Positions 35,332-44,529 of a stretch of DNA of 64,000 bases are shown here, piece after piece. The notes beneath the pieces were generated by a model that saw only the letters and a list, made by a program, of their open reading frames with translations, was not told the origin of the DNA and did not search any database. Origin of the DNA: CAZSRX01 sp964609675 [NCBI: uncultured Bacteroidota bacterium] (lineage in GTDB: Bacteria > CLD3 > SB21); the NCBI GenBank assembly GCA_964609675.1, contig CAZSRX010000012.1, forward strand, positions 29,530 through 93,529, in the 5' to 3' direction. Position numbers and translations under genes: made by a program. How positions within the stretch are numbered: the first letter of the stretch is position 1; each line of letters starts with the position of its first letter.

Positions 35332-38300
35332 ATGAAACGGCTTAGTCTCTACTGGACATTAATAGCGTGTTTGCAGTTTCCACTCTATGCCGCCGGGCCT
35401 GACGGGGAAGAAGGTATGTATTTCACGACCAATTACACCCGTAAGGATTACGGTGCCTCCACGCAGAACTGGGCAATCGTTCAGGATTTACGAGGGGTGA
35501 TGTATTTCGGAAACAACGACGGTATTCTTGAGTACGACGGCGTATCATGGAGGAAAATATACACGACCAACCGGACCACCGTTCGTTCGCTGGCGCTGGA
35601 TTCTTCAACGGGTAGAATTTATGTCGGCGCAAAAGGGGAGATCGGCTATCTTGAAAAGGATGCAGTGGGCCGGATCGGGTTTATTGCTTTGAATGAGAAA
35701 ATCCCATCCGGTCAGCCGGAATTCAGCGATGTATGGAAAACGTATGTCACGAAACACGGCGTATTCTTTCAGACACTGACCGCTATTTTTTTATATGACC
35801 CGGTCACGCAACATATCCGGATTCTGAAACCCAAAACCCGGTTCCACCTTTCATTTGTCGTTGACGACACGCTGTATGTTCTTATACGTGAAATCGGGTT
35901 TGCACGCCTTGTGGCGGATTCTTTTCAACTGATCCCGGGTGGCGAGCAATTTGCCAGGGAACCGGTAATGGCTATGATGCCTTTTCCATCGCAAGCTGAC
36001 CGTCATAAGTATCTTCTTGGCAGCAGAAACCGAGGGCTTTTTGTGTATGACGGCCGCAAGACCGTTCCTTTCCGAACCGAAGTCGACTCCCCGCTGGTAA
36101 AAAGCCAGATATATCACGGTGCCTTGACTTCAAACGGCCAATTTGCCCTGGCGACGTTATATAGCGGTGTAATCATCATAGACGCAAACGGTCGGCTGGT
36201 TGACGTCCTGGATCAATCCTCAGGCCTCCGTAATCAAAGCGTACGGTACGTCAGCACCGATCGCCAGGGCGCTCTCTGGCTGGGATTGGAAGACGGGATT
36301 GCCCGCGTGGAAGTGGCCGCGCCTTTTACCGCTTTTTATGAGAATTCGGGAATTAAAGGTAAGGTGTATTCCATCGTCCGGCACCAGCGTAAGCTGTATT
36401 TGTCTACGAATCTTAATGTTTATGAATTAACCTCCGTAAATAATCCTGAGAAAGGTTTTACCTGCAAAAAAGAGTTTCGGGCTGTGCCGGATATTAACAC
36501 CATGTGTTGGGTCTTGTTTTCGACAGGCGCCTCCTTATTGGTGACCGGTACCGAAGGCGTATATGAGGTCGTCAAAGGCAAACCCTTGATCAGACGAAAA
36601 GGCATCACTTTTTGCATAAATCAGTCCCGCCGGGATTCTTCAATTATTTATTTAGGACTGAAAGAAGGCATAGCCCTGCTCCGGTATGCGAACGGCCGAT
36701 GGACGGACGGCGGTAAAATAGCAGGCGTCAGTGATGAAATCCGTACACTGGAGGAAGCTGAAGACGGTTGTTTGTGGGCAGGCACTAATTACAAAGGATT
36801 ACTACGGCTTACCCCTCCGGCCGGAAATATTTTGAAAAATGATCCGTGGAAGATTGAGCGATTTGGACCCGAACATGGTTTGCCACGAGGCGGGGTGAAT
36901 GCTTTTGCGCTCAGCGACCGTATGGTATTTACCGGTCGTTACGGACTGTTCCGCTTTGATGAGCTCCATCGCCGTTTTGTTGCAGACACTTCGTTTGGTA
37001 ATTTATTTACGGATACTACAATCTGGGTGGTCCAGGTTGCCGAAGATAAGAACAGAACGATATGGTTCAGCACCGAAAAAGGCGATGAGTATGAATTTTT
37101 TCCGGTTTTCAGGAAGCATGACGGATCGTTCAAAGCCGACAAGTCCTTGTTCATGAGATTTTTTGATTTTAATGTTTTATCCATTTACTCCGATACGAAC
37201 GGCGTGGTCTGGTTCGGCGGGCCTGATGGGCTTATTCGCTATGACTCGAACATACGACCGAAGATATCCGACCTATTTCCGGTGTTAATCCGAAGGGTTA
37301 TCGCCGGCAAGGATTCGCTGATCTTCGGCGGCGCGATGCCTACGCATCCTGTTGAAACGGCGGCTGGCCATCCGCTCTACACACTGCCGTACAGCCTTAA
37401 TAAAATCCGCATTGAATTTGCATTGCCCGGGTATGACCGTGAAAAGGAAAACCGTTTTCAGTGTTATCTGGACGGCTACGATAATAACTGGACGGAATGG
37501 GACAGGGAAACCAGGAAGGATTATACCAATATTCCGGAGGGACATTATCGTTTTCATGTCCGCGCCAAAAATATTTACGGTATCATCAGTGAAGAGGCTG
37601 TTTTTGAATTTGTCATCCTGCCGCCGTGGTACAGGGCCTGGTGGGCTTATCTGATTTATTCGCTGGTTTGCGTAATCGGCATCTGGGGCATCGTCCGCTG
37701 GCGATCCTGGAGGTTGATTCATGAAAAACAGGCGCTGGAAGCGCTTGTATCGCAAAGAACCGCCGAACTGGCTCTGAAAGAAAAACAACTCGAAAAGATT
37801 GATCAGATTGTCCGCGTCATTAATTCAAAAATCCATATCGATGATTTCTTAAACACGCTGCTTAATGAAATTGCTTTTACCGATAAAATCCAAAACGCGG
37901 CGGTGCTGATGTATCAGGCGGCCACCGACCGGTTCCGTTTCATTTACGCGCGGGGATGGAACACCGACCGTTTAAGCCATATTGAATTAAGTCCCGCGGA
38001 GGCGGAGGCTCGCTATGCGCCGGTAAACGCCCGCGTTGACGAAGATATATATCTGATAAACCGCACCGGACCCCGGCCCGCGGAGGATAAATTTGCCGGT
38101 CTGACCGTTTCCCAGTCCATGCTGATTCTTAAAATCAGTAATCAGGATTTTGTTTCCGGTTACATCATATTTGACAGCATGAGCGACGAGGAACCGTTCA
38201 CGGACGCGGATGTGCAGTTGTTGTCCCGTCTCCGTCAGCATATCCTTTCCGGATTTTCTAAAGCGCAGTTGGTGACGCACCTGCAGCAGGCCAACGAGGA

Positions 38301-39036
38301 ACTAAAAAAACTGAACGAATCGAAGAGTGAGTTTCTCGGCATTGCCGCGCACGATCTCCGGAGTCCTCTTGGAGCGATTATCGGATTTATTGATTTGGTA
38401 GTTCAGGATATGAAAGCCAATCAACTGAACATTGCCGAAGCGGTTGCTGATTTGGAAACGGTCCTGAAATCCGCGCGGCAAATGGTTAATCTCATCACGG
38501 AACTGCTCGATATTTCCGCTATTGAGGCCGGGAAAGTCAATATTGAGCTTCAGCGATATAACCTGAATGTCATCTTTGAGGAATGTGAGCGCATCCACCG
38601 GAAACACGCCCTGCAGAAGAACATTCGCTTGATTATTGATAAGAACCGTGAGTTACCCGAAGTAATGATTGACAAAGCGCGCATGGTTGAAGTCGTGGAT
38701 AATCTGCTGAGTAATGCGATCAAATACACCTATCCCGACGGCGAAGTGCGTCTCTTTACCGAAGTGCAGCCCAAAGAAGTATGCGTGCATGTACGCGATT
38801 CGGGACAGGGCTTAAATGAAACCGATCTTCAGCATATATTCCGGAGTTTCAAAAAACTCAGCGCGCGCCCGACCGGCGGGGAATCCAGTACCGGTTTCGG
38901 CCTGGCCATCGTGAAGAAGATCGTGGAATTGCATCACGGGCGTGTGTGGGTGGAAAGCAGAGTCAACGAAGGCTCGACGTTCAGCTTTTCGATACCGCGG
39001 CTGAACGAAGAATATTCGCCATCCATCATGAAATAA
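35332..39036 (+). CDS. Regulator-propeller sensor histidine kinase
   Basis: A 1234-residue membrane kinase. A signal peptide (about residues 1-20) leads into a two-bladed propeller sensor region of repeats such as LWLGLEDGIARVE, LWAGTNYKGLLRL and VWFGGPDGLIRYD to about residue 690. A Y_Y_Y domain follows (FQCYLDGYDNNWTEWDRETR), then one membrane segment near 772-792, a GAF-like domain (about 825-980), a HisKA domain with phosphoacceptor histidine in GIAAHDLRSPLGA (about 1006) and HATPase_c (NLLSNAIKYTY, DSGQGL, GFGLAIVKKIVELHHGR). Unlike Bacteroides hybrid systems there is no receiver or HTH domain, so a separate regulator must exist. A TTGACA box lies at 35212-35217, with only a weak -10. 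Confidence 0.93.
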   Translation: MKRLSLYWTLIACLQFPLYAAGPDGEEGMYFTTNYTRKDYGASTQNWAIVQDLRGVMYFGNNDGILEYDGVSWRKIYTTNRTTVRSLALDSSTGRIYVGAKGEIGYLEKDAVGRIGFIALNEKIPSGQPEFSDVWKTYVTKHGVFFQTLTAIFLYDPVTQHIRILKPKTRFHLSFVVDDTLYVLIREIGFARLVADSFQLIPGGEQFAREPVMAMMPFPSQADRHKYLLGSRNRGLFVYDGRKTVPFRTEVDSPLVKSQIYHGALTSNGQFALATLYSGVIIIDANGRLVDVLDQSSGLRNQSVRYVSTDRQGALWLGLEDGIARVEVAAPFTAFYENSGIKGKVYSIVRHQRKLYLSTNLNVYELTSVNNPEKGFTCKKEFRAVPDINTMCWVLFSTGASLLVTGTEGVYEVVKGKPLIRRKGITFCINQSRRDSSIIYLGLKEGIALLRYANGRWTDGGKIAGVSDEIRTLEEAEDGCLWAGTNYKGLLRLTPPAGNILKNDPWKIERFGPEHGLPRGGVNAFALSDRMVFTGRYGLFRFDELHRRFVADTSFGNLFTDTTIWVVQVAEDKNRTIWFSTEKGDEYEFFPVFRKHDGSFKADKSLFMRFFDFNVLSIYSDTNGVVWFGGPDGLIRYDSNIRPKISDLFPVLIRRVIAGKDSLIFGGAMPTHPVETAAGHPLYTLPYSLNKIRIEFALPGYDREKENRFQCYLDGYDNNWTEWDRETRKDYTNIPEGHYRFHVRAKNIYGIISEEAVFEFVILPPWYRAWWAYLIYSLVCVIGIWGIVRWRSWRLIHEKQALEALVSQRTAELALKEKQLEKIDQIVRVINSKIHIDDFLNTLLNEIAFTDKIQNAAVLMYQAATDRFRFIYARGWNTDRLSHIELSPAEAEARYAPVNARVDEDIYLINRTGPRPAEDKFAGLTVSQSMLILKISNQDFVSGYIIFDSMSDEEPFTDADVQLLSRLRQHILSGFSKAQLVTHLQQANEELKKLNESKSEFLGIAAHDLRSPLGAIIGFIDLVVQDMKANQLNIAEAVADLETVLKSARQMVNLITELLDISAIEAGKVNIELQRYNLNVIFEECERIHRKHALQKNIRLIIDKNRELPEVMIDKARMVEVVDNLLSNAIKYTYPDGEVRLFTEVQPKEVCVHVRDSGQGLNETDLQHIFRSFKKLSARPTGGESSTGFGLAIVKKIVELHHGRVWVESRVNEGSTFSFSIPRLNEEYSPSIMK

Positions 39037-39038
39037 AA

Positions 39039-39073
39039 AATCTCTGCTTCCCCGGGAATGAGAAGCAGAGATT
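39039..39073 (-). terminator. Terminator of the ygeY-side operon
   Basis: AATCTCTGCTTC (39039-39050) pairs perfectly with GAAGCAGAGATT (39062-39073). On the minus strand the 12-bp stem is followed by a T-run (complement of 39035-39040), so it ends the transcript coming from the minus-strand run. On the plus strand no T-run follows. Confidence 0.75.
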
Positions 39074-39091
39074 GGAATAGTAAAAAACAGG

Positions 39092-40300
39092 TTATACTTT
39101 TCCGTTCAGTTTGGCCACGAACGCCGCGTAGAAGGCCGCCGCTCCAGAATAGTGTTCGATCGGCCCGTTTTCGTTTGGCGCGTGGGCGAGCACTTCGTTC
39201 GCCGGTCCAAGACCCAAACAGGCAATGCCGTGCAGTCCCGCGATGGCCACGCCGTTGGTGCTGAAGGTCCACTTGTCAATCAACGGTTTTTTGCCGAGAA
39301 CATTTTCGTAGGATTCGGCCGCGTCTTTCAGATAGGGCGAATCGGGCGGCATGACCCAGGTGGGATAATATTTTTCCATCGGATACACCAGGCCGGTATA
39401 AGCGGGTTCATTGTAGGTCAGTACGATGACCTCAGCGTCGGGATAGCCGGCGCGTTTGGCGGCGTCTTTGACTTCGTTTACGGCAATTTCCTTGGTCTCG
39501 CCCAGAGTCAGCCGACGGTCGAGATTGATCCAGGCCCCGTCGGGTACCGCGCACTGGCTGGGTCCGGTAAAAAAGACCTGGGAGACGCAGACACTGCCCT
39601 TGCCGAGGAACGGATCGGTGGCGAGGCGCTCGTGGAGTTTTTCAATTTCAAGGGCAATGCGGGAGATTTTATAAATCGCGTTATCGCCGCGCTCCGGCGC
39701 CGAGCCGTGACAGGATAGTCCTTTGACACGCACCTGCATCTCCATGCGGCCGCGATGCCCGCGGTAGATATTCATATTCGTAGGTTCCGTGATGACGACG
39801 AGTTCCGGTTTAATCTTTTCTTCTTTGATGATGTAATCCCAGCATAATCCGTCGCAGTCTTCTTCCATAACGGTGCCGGTAAAATAAATCGTGAACTGGT
39901 CATTCAGCCCCAGTTCTTTGATCATCTTGCCGGCGTAAACCATGCTGGCCATCCCGCCTTTCATATCCACCGTTCCACGGCCCCAGACTTTGCCGTCTTT
40001 TACGTGCGCGTCAAACGGCGGAAAATCCCACAGGGTTTCGTCGCCGGGATAGACGGTGTCAATATGCGCATCGAAGGCGATGACGCGCTTGCCGTTGCCG
40101 ATGCGGCCGATGACGCTGCCGAGCCCGTCAATGCGGACTTCGTCGAAGCCGACCTTTTCCATTTCCTTTTTAATAACCTGGATGACTTCTTTTTCTTTTC
40201 CTGAAAAAGACGGCGTTTTGACCATATCCATCAGAAAATTAACGGTGTCGTTTTCTAATTCTTTCGAGCGTTTCTGAATTTTTTCGTATAAGGGATTCAT
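39092..40300 (-). CDS. ygeY: YgeY-family M20 metallohydrolase
   Basis: From the ATG at 40300 (GGAGA seven bases upstream) the product is 402 residues. The frame continues upstream to 40357 without a ribosome-binding site. M20 features are AFDAHIDTVYPGD, GRGTVDMKGGMASMVYAGKM, a glutamate pair in VMEEDCDGLCWDY, and HGSAPERGDNAIY in the dimerisation lid. The family is annotated as selenium-metabolism-linked hydrolase, and its E. coli member lies in the ygeW-ssnA purine-related region. It is the last of three genes after the PreT-PreA-like flavoprotein and ssnA, probably releasing an amide or peptide-like intermediate. Confidence 0.92.
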   Translation of the reverse strand: MNPLYEKIQKRSKELENDTVNFLMDMVKTPSFSGKEKEVIQVIKKEMEKVGFDEVRIDGLGSVIGRIGNGKRVIAFDAHIDTVYPGDETLWDFPPFDAHVKDGKVWGRGTVDMKGGMASMVYAGKMIKELGLNDQFTIYFTGTVMEEDCDGLCWDYIIKEEKIKPELVVITEPTNMNIYRGHRGRMEMQVRVKGLSCHGSAPERGDNAIYKISRIALEIEKLHERLATDPFLGKGSVCVSQVFFTGPSQCAVPDGAWINLDRRLTLGETKEIAVNEVKDAAKRAGYPDAEVIVLTYNEPAYTGLVYPMEKYYPTWVMPPDSPYLKDAAESYENVLGKKPLIDKWTFSTNGVAIAGLHGIACLGLGPANEVLAHAPNENGPIEHYSGAAAFYAAFVAKLNGKV

Positions 40301-40374
40301 AAGTTTCTCCGTATTTATGAATTCACGTAGGCGTTTCGGCAAAAAGGCCAGCCACATGAAGAAATGAATGAATA

Positions 40375-41706
40375 TTAAAATCTATTCCATAATGATGTTG
40401 TTAACTCCTTTGCTTTCGCGGCTATGGCGGCTTCGTCAATATCCAATAGCAGCTTTTTGTTTTCCATCAGTACGTTACCGTTCACAATCGTCGTATCGAC
40501 AGCCGACTGTGAAATGCCGTAAACTAAATGTCCAAGCGCCGTGGTTTCATCTAAGGGCGTCGGGGGATGATAATCGACCAGGATGACATCGCCGGCGAAA
40601 CCTTCTTTCAACTCACCCAACGGTACGTTGAAAACATTCTTCGCGATTTTCGCGTTATTATTGAACAGCATACCGGTAACTTCCATGAATCCACAAGAAG
40701 GATTGTTCTGCCCGAGATGCTGCAGCCAGAGCGCCACGCGGAGTTCTTCGGTCATGTTGACGGTCATGGCGTCCGTGCCGAGCCCCACGAGAATTCCTTT
40801 TTCCATCATTTTCAGAATCGGCGCGATGCCGACGGCGTTGTTCATATTCGATTGCGGATTATGCGCGACCATTGTGTTGGTTCGGGCCAGCAAGTCCATT
40901 TCTTTCTCGTTAATGTGAACGCAATGAACGGCAATGGATTTCGGGCCGAGTATGCTGAATTTATCAAACCGTTCCACGACACGCATACCGAAATGTTTTT
41001 CGTTATACTCTTCGTCTGAAGCGGCTTCGGCGCAGTGTACGTGGAATCCGGCGTTCAGATCATGCGCGAGTTTCGACGCTTTCTCCAGCGTTTTGTCGGT
41101 AATCGTAAACGACGCATGCAGGCCGAACAGGCCGTTGAGGAACGGGCTTTTCAGTTGCTGGGAATATTTGATAAATTCGGCGTTCTCCTCGAGCCCGTCC
41201 TGAACGATTTTTTCGCCGTCGCGGTCGGAGACTTCATAACATAAGGACGCGCGCAGTCCGGTTTCTTTCACCGCGTCGGCGATGCGCATCAGCGAACCGC
41301 GAACGGCCGTCGGGCTGGCGTGGTGATCCATCAGCGTCGTTGTTCCGTGACGAATAGCGTTGACGAGCATGATCAGCGCGCTGTAGTAACAGTCGTCCAG
41401 CGTCAGCGCCTTGTCGAGCTTCCACCAAAGATGGTTCAGTACCTCCACAAAATCCTTTGACGGCTTCGCTTTGCCGAGGCCGCGGACCAGCGTACTGTAA
41501 AAATGCATATGCGCGTTGATGAAGCCCGGCAGAACCACTTTGCCCTGCGCGCTGATGGTTTTATCATATTTAGCTTTGAACGCTGTCTTCGGCGCGATGG
41601 TTTTAATCGTACCGTTTTCAATCAGAATCGCGTTGTCGTAAAGAACGCGGTTCGGCTGACCCAACGCAATGATGACCCCGTCGGTAATTAATATTGTATT
41701 GTTCAT
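40375..41706 (-). CDS. ssnA: SsnA-family amidohydrolase
   Basis: From the ATG at 41706 (GGGGA just upstream) the length is 443 residues, the same as E. coli SsnA. An ATG at 41718 has no ribosome-binding site. Amidohydrolase metal ligands are INAHMHFYSTL, FHVHCAEAASDEE, AVHCVHINEKEM and GLGTDAMTVNMTEELR. The N- and C-terminal beta domains (ILITDGVIIAL, ETTALGHLVYGI) complete the fold. SsnA proteins belong to the cytosine/guanine deaminase-like branch and are linked to purine breakdown. In this gene order it would hydrolyse a C-N bond of a purine-derived ring. Confidence 0.93.
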   Translation of the reverse strand: MNNTILITDGVIIALGQPNRVLYDNAILIENGTIKTIAPKTAFKAKYDKTISAQGKVVLPGFINAHMHFYSTLVRGLGKAKPSKDFVEVLNHLWWKLDKALTLDDCYYSALIMLVNAIRHGTTTLMDHHASPTAVRGSLMRIADAVKETGLRASLCYEVSDRDGEKIVQDGLEENAEFIKYSQQLKSPFLNGLFGLHASFTITDKTLEKASKLAHDLNAGFHVHCAEAASDEEYNEKHFGMRVVERFDKFSILGPKSIAVHCVHINEKEMDLLARTNTMVAHNPQSNMNNAVGIAPILKMMEKGILVGLGTDAMTVNMTEELRVALWLQHLGQNNPSCGFMEVTGMLFNNNAKIAKNVFNVPLGELKEGFAGDVILVDYHPPTPLDETTALGHLVYGISQSAVDTTIVNGNVLMENKKLLLDIDEAAIAAKAKELTTSLWNRF

Positions 41707-41870
41707 AAAATTCCCCATGATTATTTCATTGATCGTACTCTAGCGGGCTATGCGGGTCCAAGCGGGTTGGTGGTTACGGCGGCATAAATTATTGTTCGCC
41801 AAAATTTAACCTTCCCATCGGTGTCCCTGTAATGTTTTTAAAACGGCCTCACGGTTTTTTTATTATCCCA

Positions 41871-44363
41871 TTAATGTTCACGCAACAGCGCCGTTTCTTC
41901 CGGTGTGCGGTCGCGCATGAAAAGAGCGCCCGCGAAACATTTCTGTACGCAGATTGAACAGCCGATACATTTAGAAGGATCGGTAAAGGGTACTTTATTT
42001 TTATTCAGTTCAATGGCAAGATAAGGACAACGCGTACAATTGCCGCAGTGCTCGCACAGGTCTTTGTTTACATCGGATATTTTTTTGATGGCCGAGAGTT
42101 CCATAAATCCGGTGATTGGGTTAGGCAGGGCGCAACCGATCATATCTTTCACGGACCTGAATCCGCGTTCGGCCATGAGGTAGCTAAGGCCGGAATCGAG
42201 ATGTTCGATGATGCCGTATCCGTATTTCATTACGATGGTGCAGAACTGCACGGTGGTTACGCCCAGCGCGAGAAAATTAGCGGCCGCTTTGTAATCCATC
42301 GGTCCGCCGTTTCCGGAGATAATCATATTAAAACGCGAGGCGTTGGCCAGCGTCAGGTTGCTGATGGGAATCACGCCCTCGCCCGACATGCCGACGACAA
42401 TGCCTTCCTCCCATTGCTTTTTCGCGCCTTTTCTAAATGCCAGAGTGGGGAAGGTGTTAGCCAGTGTTACGCCGGCTTTTTTATTCGGGTATTTATTGAA
42501 TACCTCCTGAATGGCGCTGAGAATCGGATAAATGGCCGTAACGGCGGCGGTTAATTTAAACAATTTCGGGATGTTGGGATCGCTTATCTCCATGACCCAA
42601 TCGATAATCTTGGCCGTGAGTTCGGCGTCCTGCGATACAATGTCGCCTTTGGTGCCGTCGCCGCCTTGGGGACAGGACAGGCTGTACTCGATGCCCATCA
42701 CGCCGGCGTTTTCCAGTTTCTTTGTGTTGGACTGCCAGCCGTGTTTGTCAGTTTCATCGTGGCCGGTGACAGGGCCGCCGGTGGAAACGACCGTCAGACG
42801 GTCTGGAAATTCACGAATGAGTTTCTCGACTTCTTTGCATACGCGATCCATCGGGTGCCCCGAAACATTATCGCAGTTGGCGTAGGTGGACCTGGTGAAA
42901 GCGAACATGTATTCGCCGGGAATATGAATCGGTACGTTGTCAAAGGTTGTTTTCATCACACCGCCCGCCCAACCGGCTTCGTAGGCTTTCTTCATCTGTT
43001 CGTAACCGTCGCTGGGTGGCGCGGCTGAGAGCAGGAAGGGCGAAATGATGGGGCGGCCGAAGAAATCGGTTTCCAGCGATACGGGATAGTCCATCCGGCC
43101 GGCGAGAGCAAGACGGCTCTTGGTGGGTTTTTTAAATTTTGGAATTTTGGTTCCTTGAAGATAGGCATCGATTACGGCGCCCGTATTTTTCCCGGCCGCG
43201 ACGGCTTCGACCACCGTCGTTGGCCCGTTAACCAGATCGCCGGAATAAAAAACACCTTTGATTTTTTCGGTCTGTACGGACGGGCGGCTGCCGATTGCGT
43301 AAATCACGGCATCAAACGGACGGTAGGTTTCCTGGGATTTTTTATCGTCAACGACATGCCGCGGATGGAAAGGTTTGCCTTTGGGCAGGATGACTTTTTT
43401 CAAATATACGCCCGTTACCGAACGCCCTTTGACTGCGATGCTGGCCGCACGGGTTCTTCCGGTAATAGCGATTGGATGTTCAAACAGCGTTTTGCGTTCT
43501 TCACCGGTCAGCGGCATTTCGGCCGGGACTTCCAGGCAGATCATTTCAACGGTCGCCGCGCCCCGGTTTACGGCCGTAACCGCGCAATCCACTGCGATAG
43601 CGCCTCCGCCGATGACGGCCACCCGTTTGTTTGTAAGCGGATGTTTCTTCGGATTTTTGAGAAACGCATCCCACATAACAGCGCGGTCTTCGCCCGGAAT
43701 GCCTAACCGGAACGGCCGATCCAATCCGGCGCAGACAGCCAACGCATCGTAGCGTTTCGTTTTAAGGAAGGATTTAAAATCGGTGATATCGTTACCATAA
43801 TAGAATTCAAAGTGGCCGAGCGATTTCATGAATTCCAAATCCGTAGCCAGCACCTTTTTGTTTAAACGGTAATCCGGAATCAGGTTGCACATGCCGCCGG
43901 GTTTTTTATCGCGTTCGTAAAAATGAATCTCATATCCTTTCTGCGCCAGATAGGCCCCGACACCCAGTCCGGCCGGCCCGGTGCCTATAATCGCCACCCG
44001 CATACCGTTAGGTTCGGGAATGCGGAATGCGGGCACTTTGTTTAAGTCTTTCGCTTTTTGAATAATCGTCGCCTGAACAGCCGGGATTTTTACCGGTTCA
44101 TTGAATGTCCGATGGACGCAGGCTTTCATGCAATGGTAATCCGGGCAAACCGCGCCGCACACACCGCCGAGCGGATTACTGCCAAATATAACCGAAGCCG
44201 CACGCTGGTAATCCACAGGCGTTCCTAATTTAGCGGCCATAATGAAATCCGCGGGAGAACAATCTACAGGACAGGCTTCTTTACAGGGCTTTTCTTCACA
44301 AAATTCACATTTTTCAATCTCGGCTTGTAATTGGGCGTCGGTGAGAAATAAGTGCTTTTTCAT
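41871..44363 (-). CDS. PreT-PreA-like fusion oxidoreductase (dihydropyrimidine dehydrogenase type)
   Basis: An 830-residue single chain equal in length and order to PreT plus PreA. An N-terminal iron-sulphur domain has cysteines in CEFCEEKPCKEACPVDC and GGVCGAVCPDYHCMKACVH. FAD binding is at VAIIGTGPAGLGVG (about residue 122) and NAD binding at RVAVIGGGAIAVDCA (about 244). An FMN barrel spans about 420-740, and two [4Fe-4S] motifs close the chain (CEHCGNCTRCPYLAIE, CIGCSICVQKCFAGAL). Mammalian DPD has the same order. Its catalytic cysteine loop ACGQD reads IVSQD here (about residue 573), so the substrate is probably not a plain pyrimidine. It is the first gene of the ssnA-ygeY run, where YgfK sits in related clusters. 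Confidence 0.9.
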   Translation of the reverse strand: MKKHLFLTDAQLQAEIEKCEFCEEKPCKEACPVDCSPADFIMAAKLGTPVDYQRAASVIFGSNPLGGVCGAVCPDYHCMKACVHRTFNEPVKIPAVQATIIQKAKDLNKVPAFRIPEPNGMRVAIIGTGPAGLGVGAYLAQKGYEIHFYERDKKPGGMCNLIPDYRLNKKVLATDLEFMKSLGHFEFYYGNDITDFKSFLKTKRYDALAVCAGLDRPFRLGIPGEDRAVMWDAFLKNPKKHPLTNKRVAVIGGGAIAVDCAVTAVNRGAATVEMICLEVPAEMPLTGEERKTLFEHPIAITGRTRAASIAVKGRSVTGVYLKKVILPKGKPFHPRHVVDDKKSQETYRPFDAVIYAIGSRPSVQTEKIKGVFYSGDLVNGPTTVVEAVAAGKNTGAVIDAYLQGTKIPKFKKPTKSRLALAGRMDYPVSLETDFFGRPIISPFLLSAAPPSDGYEQMKKAYEAGWAGGVMKTTFDNVPIHIPGEYMFAFTRSTYANCDNVSGHPMDRVCKEVEKLIREFPDRLTVVSTGGPVTGHDETDKHGWQSNTKKLENAGVMGIEYSLSCPQGGDGTKGDIVSQDAELTAKIIDWVMEISDPNIPKLFKLTAAVTAIYPILSAIQEVFNKYPNKKAGVTLANTFPTLAFRKGAKKQWEEGIVVGMSGEGVIPISNLTLANASRFNMIISGNGGPMDYKAAANFLALGVTTVQFCTIVMKYGYGIIEHLDSGLSYLMAERGFRSVKDMIGCALPNPITGFMELSAIKKISDVNKDLCEHCGNCTRCPYLAIELNKNKVPFTDPSKCIGCSICVQKCFAGALFMRDRTPEETALLREH

Positions 44364-44494
44364 CGCGTTTACCTTTGTTATGAGTGATTGGTGTAATAAA
44401 TATATCTATTATTGCAGCGATTTACAAATAAAATTATTGTGAAAAAACCGACAAAAAAGTTTGTAAAACATTCATAACGATAAGATTCTAAAAC

Positions 44495-44523
44495 TTGCAT
44501 TTACTGGGCATTTTTTGTAATAT
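44495..44523 (+). promoter_or_regulatory. Predicted promoter of dprA, leaderless layout
   Basis: TTGCAT (44495-44500) and TAATAT (44518-44523) are separated by 17 bases. Six bases separate the second box from the ATG at 44530, so the predicted first nucleotide is at the start codon. No Shine-Dalgarno motif is present. Confidence 0.5.
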
Positions 44524-44529
44524 AGCGTA

